Positions 32,290 through 34,429 of a stretch of DNA of 34,429 nt are shown here, one piece after another. The notes under the pieces are model-generated. The model worked only from the letters and a program-made list of their open reading frames with translations, made no database searches and was not told the DNA's origin. Numbering within the stretch: the stretch's first letter is position 1; each line of letters begins with the position of its first letter. The translations under genes were made by a program, and so were the position numbers. Source of the stretch: Phycicoccus elongatus Lp2. GTDB taxonomy: Bacteria; Actinomycetota; Actinomycetes; Actinomycetales; Dermatophilaceae. The stretch spans positions 800,661 through 835,089 of the forward strand of contig NZ_HF570956.1 in the NCBI RefSeq assembly GCF_000367525.1. The letters run 5' to 3'.

Positions 32290-33709
<1,420 letters not shown>

Positions 33710-33710
<1 letters not shown>

Positions 33711-34429
33711 TGGAGCACTACGGACTGCAGACCGCCGCCGGCCACCTGACCGTGCCCGCGGAGTCCAAGGAGCCGTATGCCGCGGACGTCGAGGCCGGCT
33801 TCCGCGCCGACGCCGCGCAGATCATCGCCCGCTACCCGCAGAAGCGCTCTGCGCTGCTGCCGATGCTGCACTTGGTGCAGTCGGTCGACGGCTACATCAC
33901 CGGGCGCGGCATCGACCTGTGCGCCGAGCTGCTCGACCTGTCCACGGCCGAGGTCTCGGGTGTGGCCACCTTCTACACCCAGTACAAGCGCCACCCCAAC
34001 GGCCGCTACACCGTCGGTGTCTGCACCAACACGCTGTGCGCGGTCATGGGCGGCGACGCGATCTGGGAGGCTGTCTCGGAGCACTTGGGCATCGGGCACG
34101 ACGAGACCACCGACGACGGGTTGATCACGCTCGAGCGCATCGAGTGCAACGCCGCCTGTGACTTCGCGCCGGTCGTCATGACGAACTGGGAGTTCTTCGA
34201 CAACCAGACGCCCGACTCCACGATCAAGTTGGTCGATGACCTGCGCTCCGGCCAGGACGTCCGGCCCACCCGCGGTCCCGACAAGGTCGTGTCCTTCCAG
34301 GAGATGTCACGCGTGCTCGCCGGCTTCCTCGACGGGCGCGCCGACCAGGGGCCGGGCGCTGCCGGTGCCTCGCTGGCCGGTCTCGCGGTCGCCCACGAGC
34401 GCGGCTGGTCCGCTCCCGGCGGCGCCGCC
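33710..34429 (+). CDS. nuoE: NADH-quinone oxidoreductase subunit E (3' end outside window)
   Basis: The 24-kDa-type subunit that holds the N1a [2Fe-2S] cluster of the NADH dehydrogenase module. Cluster cysteines are seen in GVCTNTLCAVMGG (CxxxxC) and later IECNAACDFAPV (CxxxC). The N-terminal helical part includes IIARYPQKRSALLPMLHLVQ and the ATFYTQYKRHP segment. The ATG at 33710 overlaps the nuoD stop (TGATG). The frame stays open for 240 codons to the last base, so the gene is incomplete; nuoF should follow. An octamer copy is at 33775-33782. Confidence 0.96.

Overview
The window is high-GC DNA from an actinobacterium. Menaquinone genes, a mycothione reductase, System II cytochrome c biogenesis, a DUF222/HNH protein and many GTG starts all point there. 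The style is closest to the Intrasporangiaceae/Dermatophilaceae group (Janibacter- or Knoellia-like). That placement is inference from gene content. The order cytochrome c maturation, menA, menE, menB, menC, menD, menG, GGR-type reductase resembles the Mycobacterium tuberculosis Rv0525-Rv0561 block. The men-to-nuo junction resembles Streptomyces.

Layout. (1) 85-4998, plus strand: a histidine phosphatase, then a tightly overlapping operon for c-type cytochrome assembly (ResA/TlpA-like, CcdA, ResB, CcsB) and a small DUF4229 membrane protein. (2) 7408-5076, minus strand: menE, a small PLDc_N-type membrane protein and menA. (3) 7527-8967, plus strand: an ArsR regulator with paired operators, an AHSA1/SRPBCC protein and a TIGR03086 protein, followed by a helical protein broken by a run of 11 Gs. 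(4) 12466-9557, minus strand: menB, a GNAT protein and an enolase-superfamily enzyme that fits N-succinylamino acid racemase as well as OSBS. (5) 12609-17352, plus strand: an unknown protein, a DUF222/HNH protein, two VOC proteins and the actinobacterial-type menC. (6) 17363-22086, plus strand: a compact, unassigned four-gene operon (ATP-grasp ligase, S51/GATase1-like hydrolase, Fes-like esterase, M20 peptidase). (7) 23490-22090, minus strand: mycothione reductase. (8) 23601-28080, plus strand: a small helical protein, a helical-plus-lipase protein, menD and menJ. (9) 29544-28261, minus strand: isochorismate synthase, divergent from menG. (10) 30529 to the end, plus strand: nuoA-nuoB-nuoC-nuoD-nuoE; nuoE runs off the window.

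How they work together. MenF, MenD, MenC, MenE and MenB convert chorismate to DHNA-CoA. MenA prenylates, MenG methylates, and a MenJ-type reductase saturates the isoprenoid tail. The product carries electrons from Complex I (nuo) to the cytochrome branch served by the ResA/CcdA/ResB/CcsB genes, so most of the window is one respiratory neighbourhood. No MenH and no DHNA-CoA thioesterase is recognisable here.

The most unusual signal is not a gene. The octamer GTATGCCG / CGGCATAC occurs 40 times by hand count, about once per 860 bases. It occurs on both strands, in all reading frames and in gaps, where about one copy would be expected by chance. It resembles a HIP1-type or uptake-sequence-type genomic word. 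The best candidate for an undescribed gene system is the four-gene operon at 17363-22086. No gene-free stretch exceeds 300 bases. No tRNA, rRNA, CRISPR, insertion sequence or prophage was seen.
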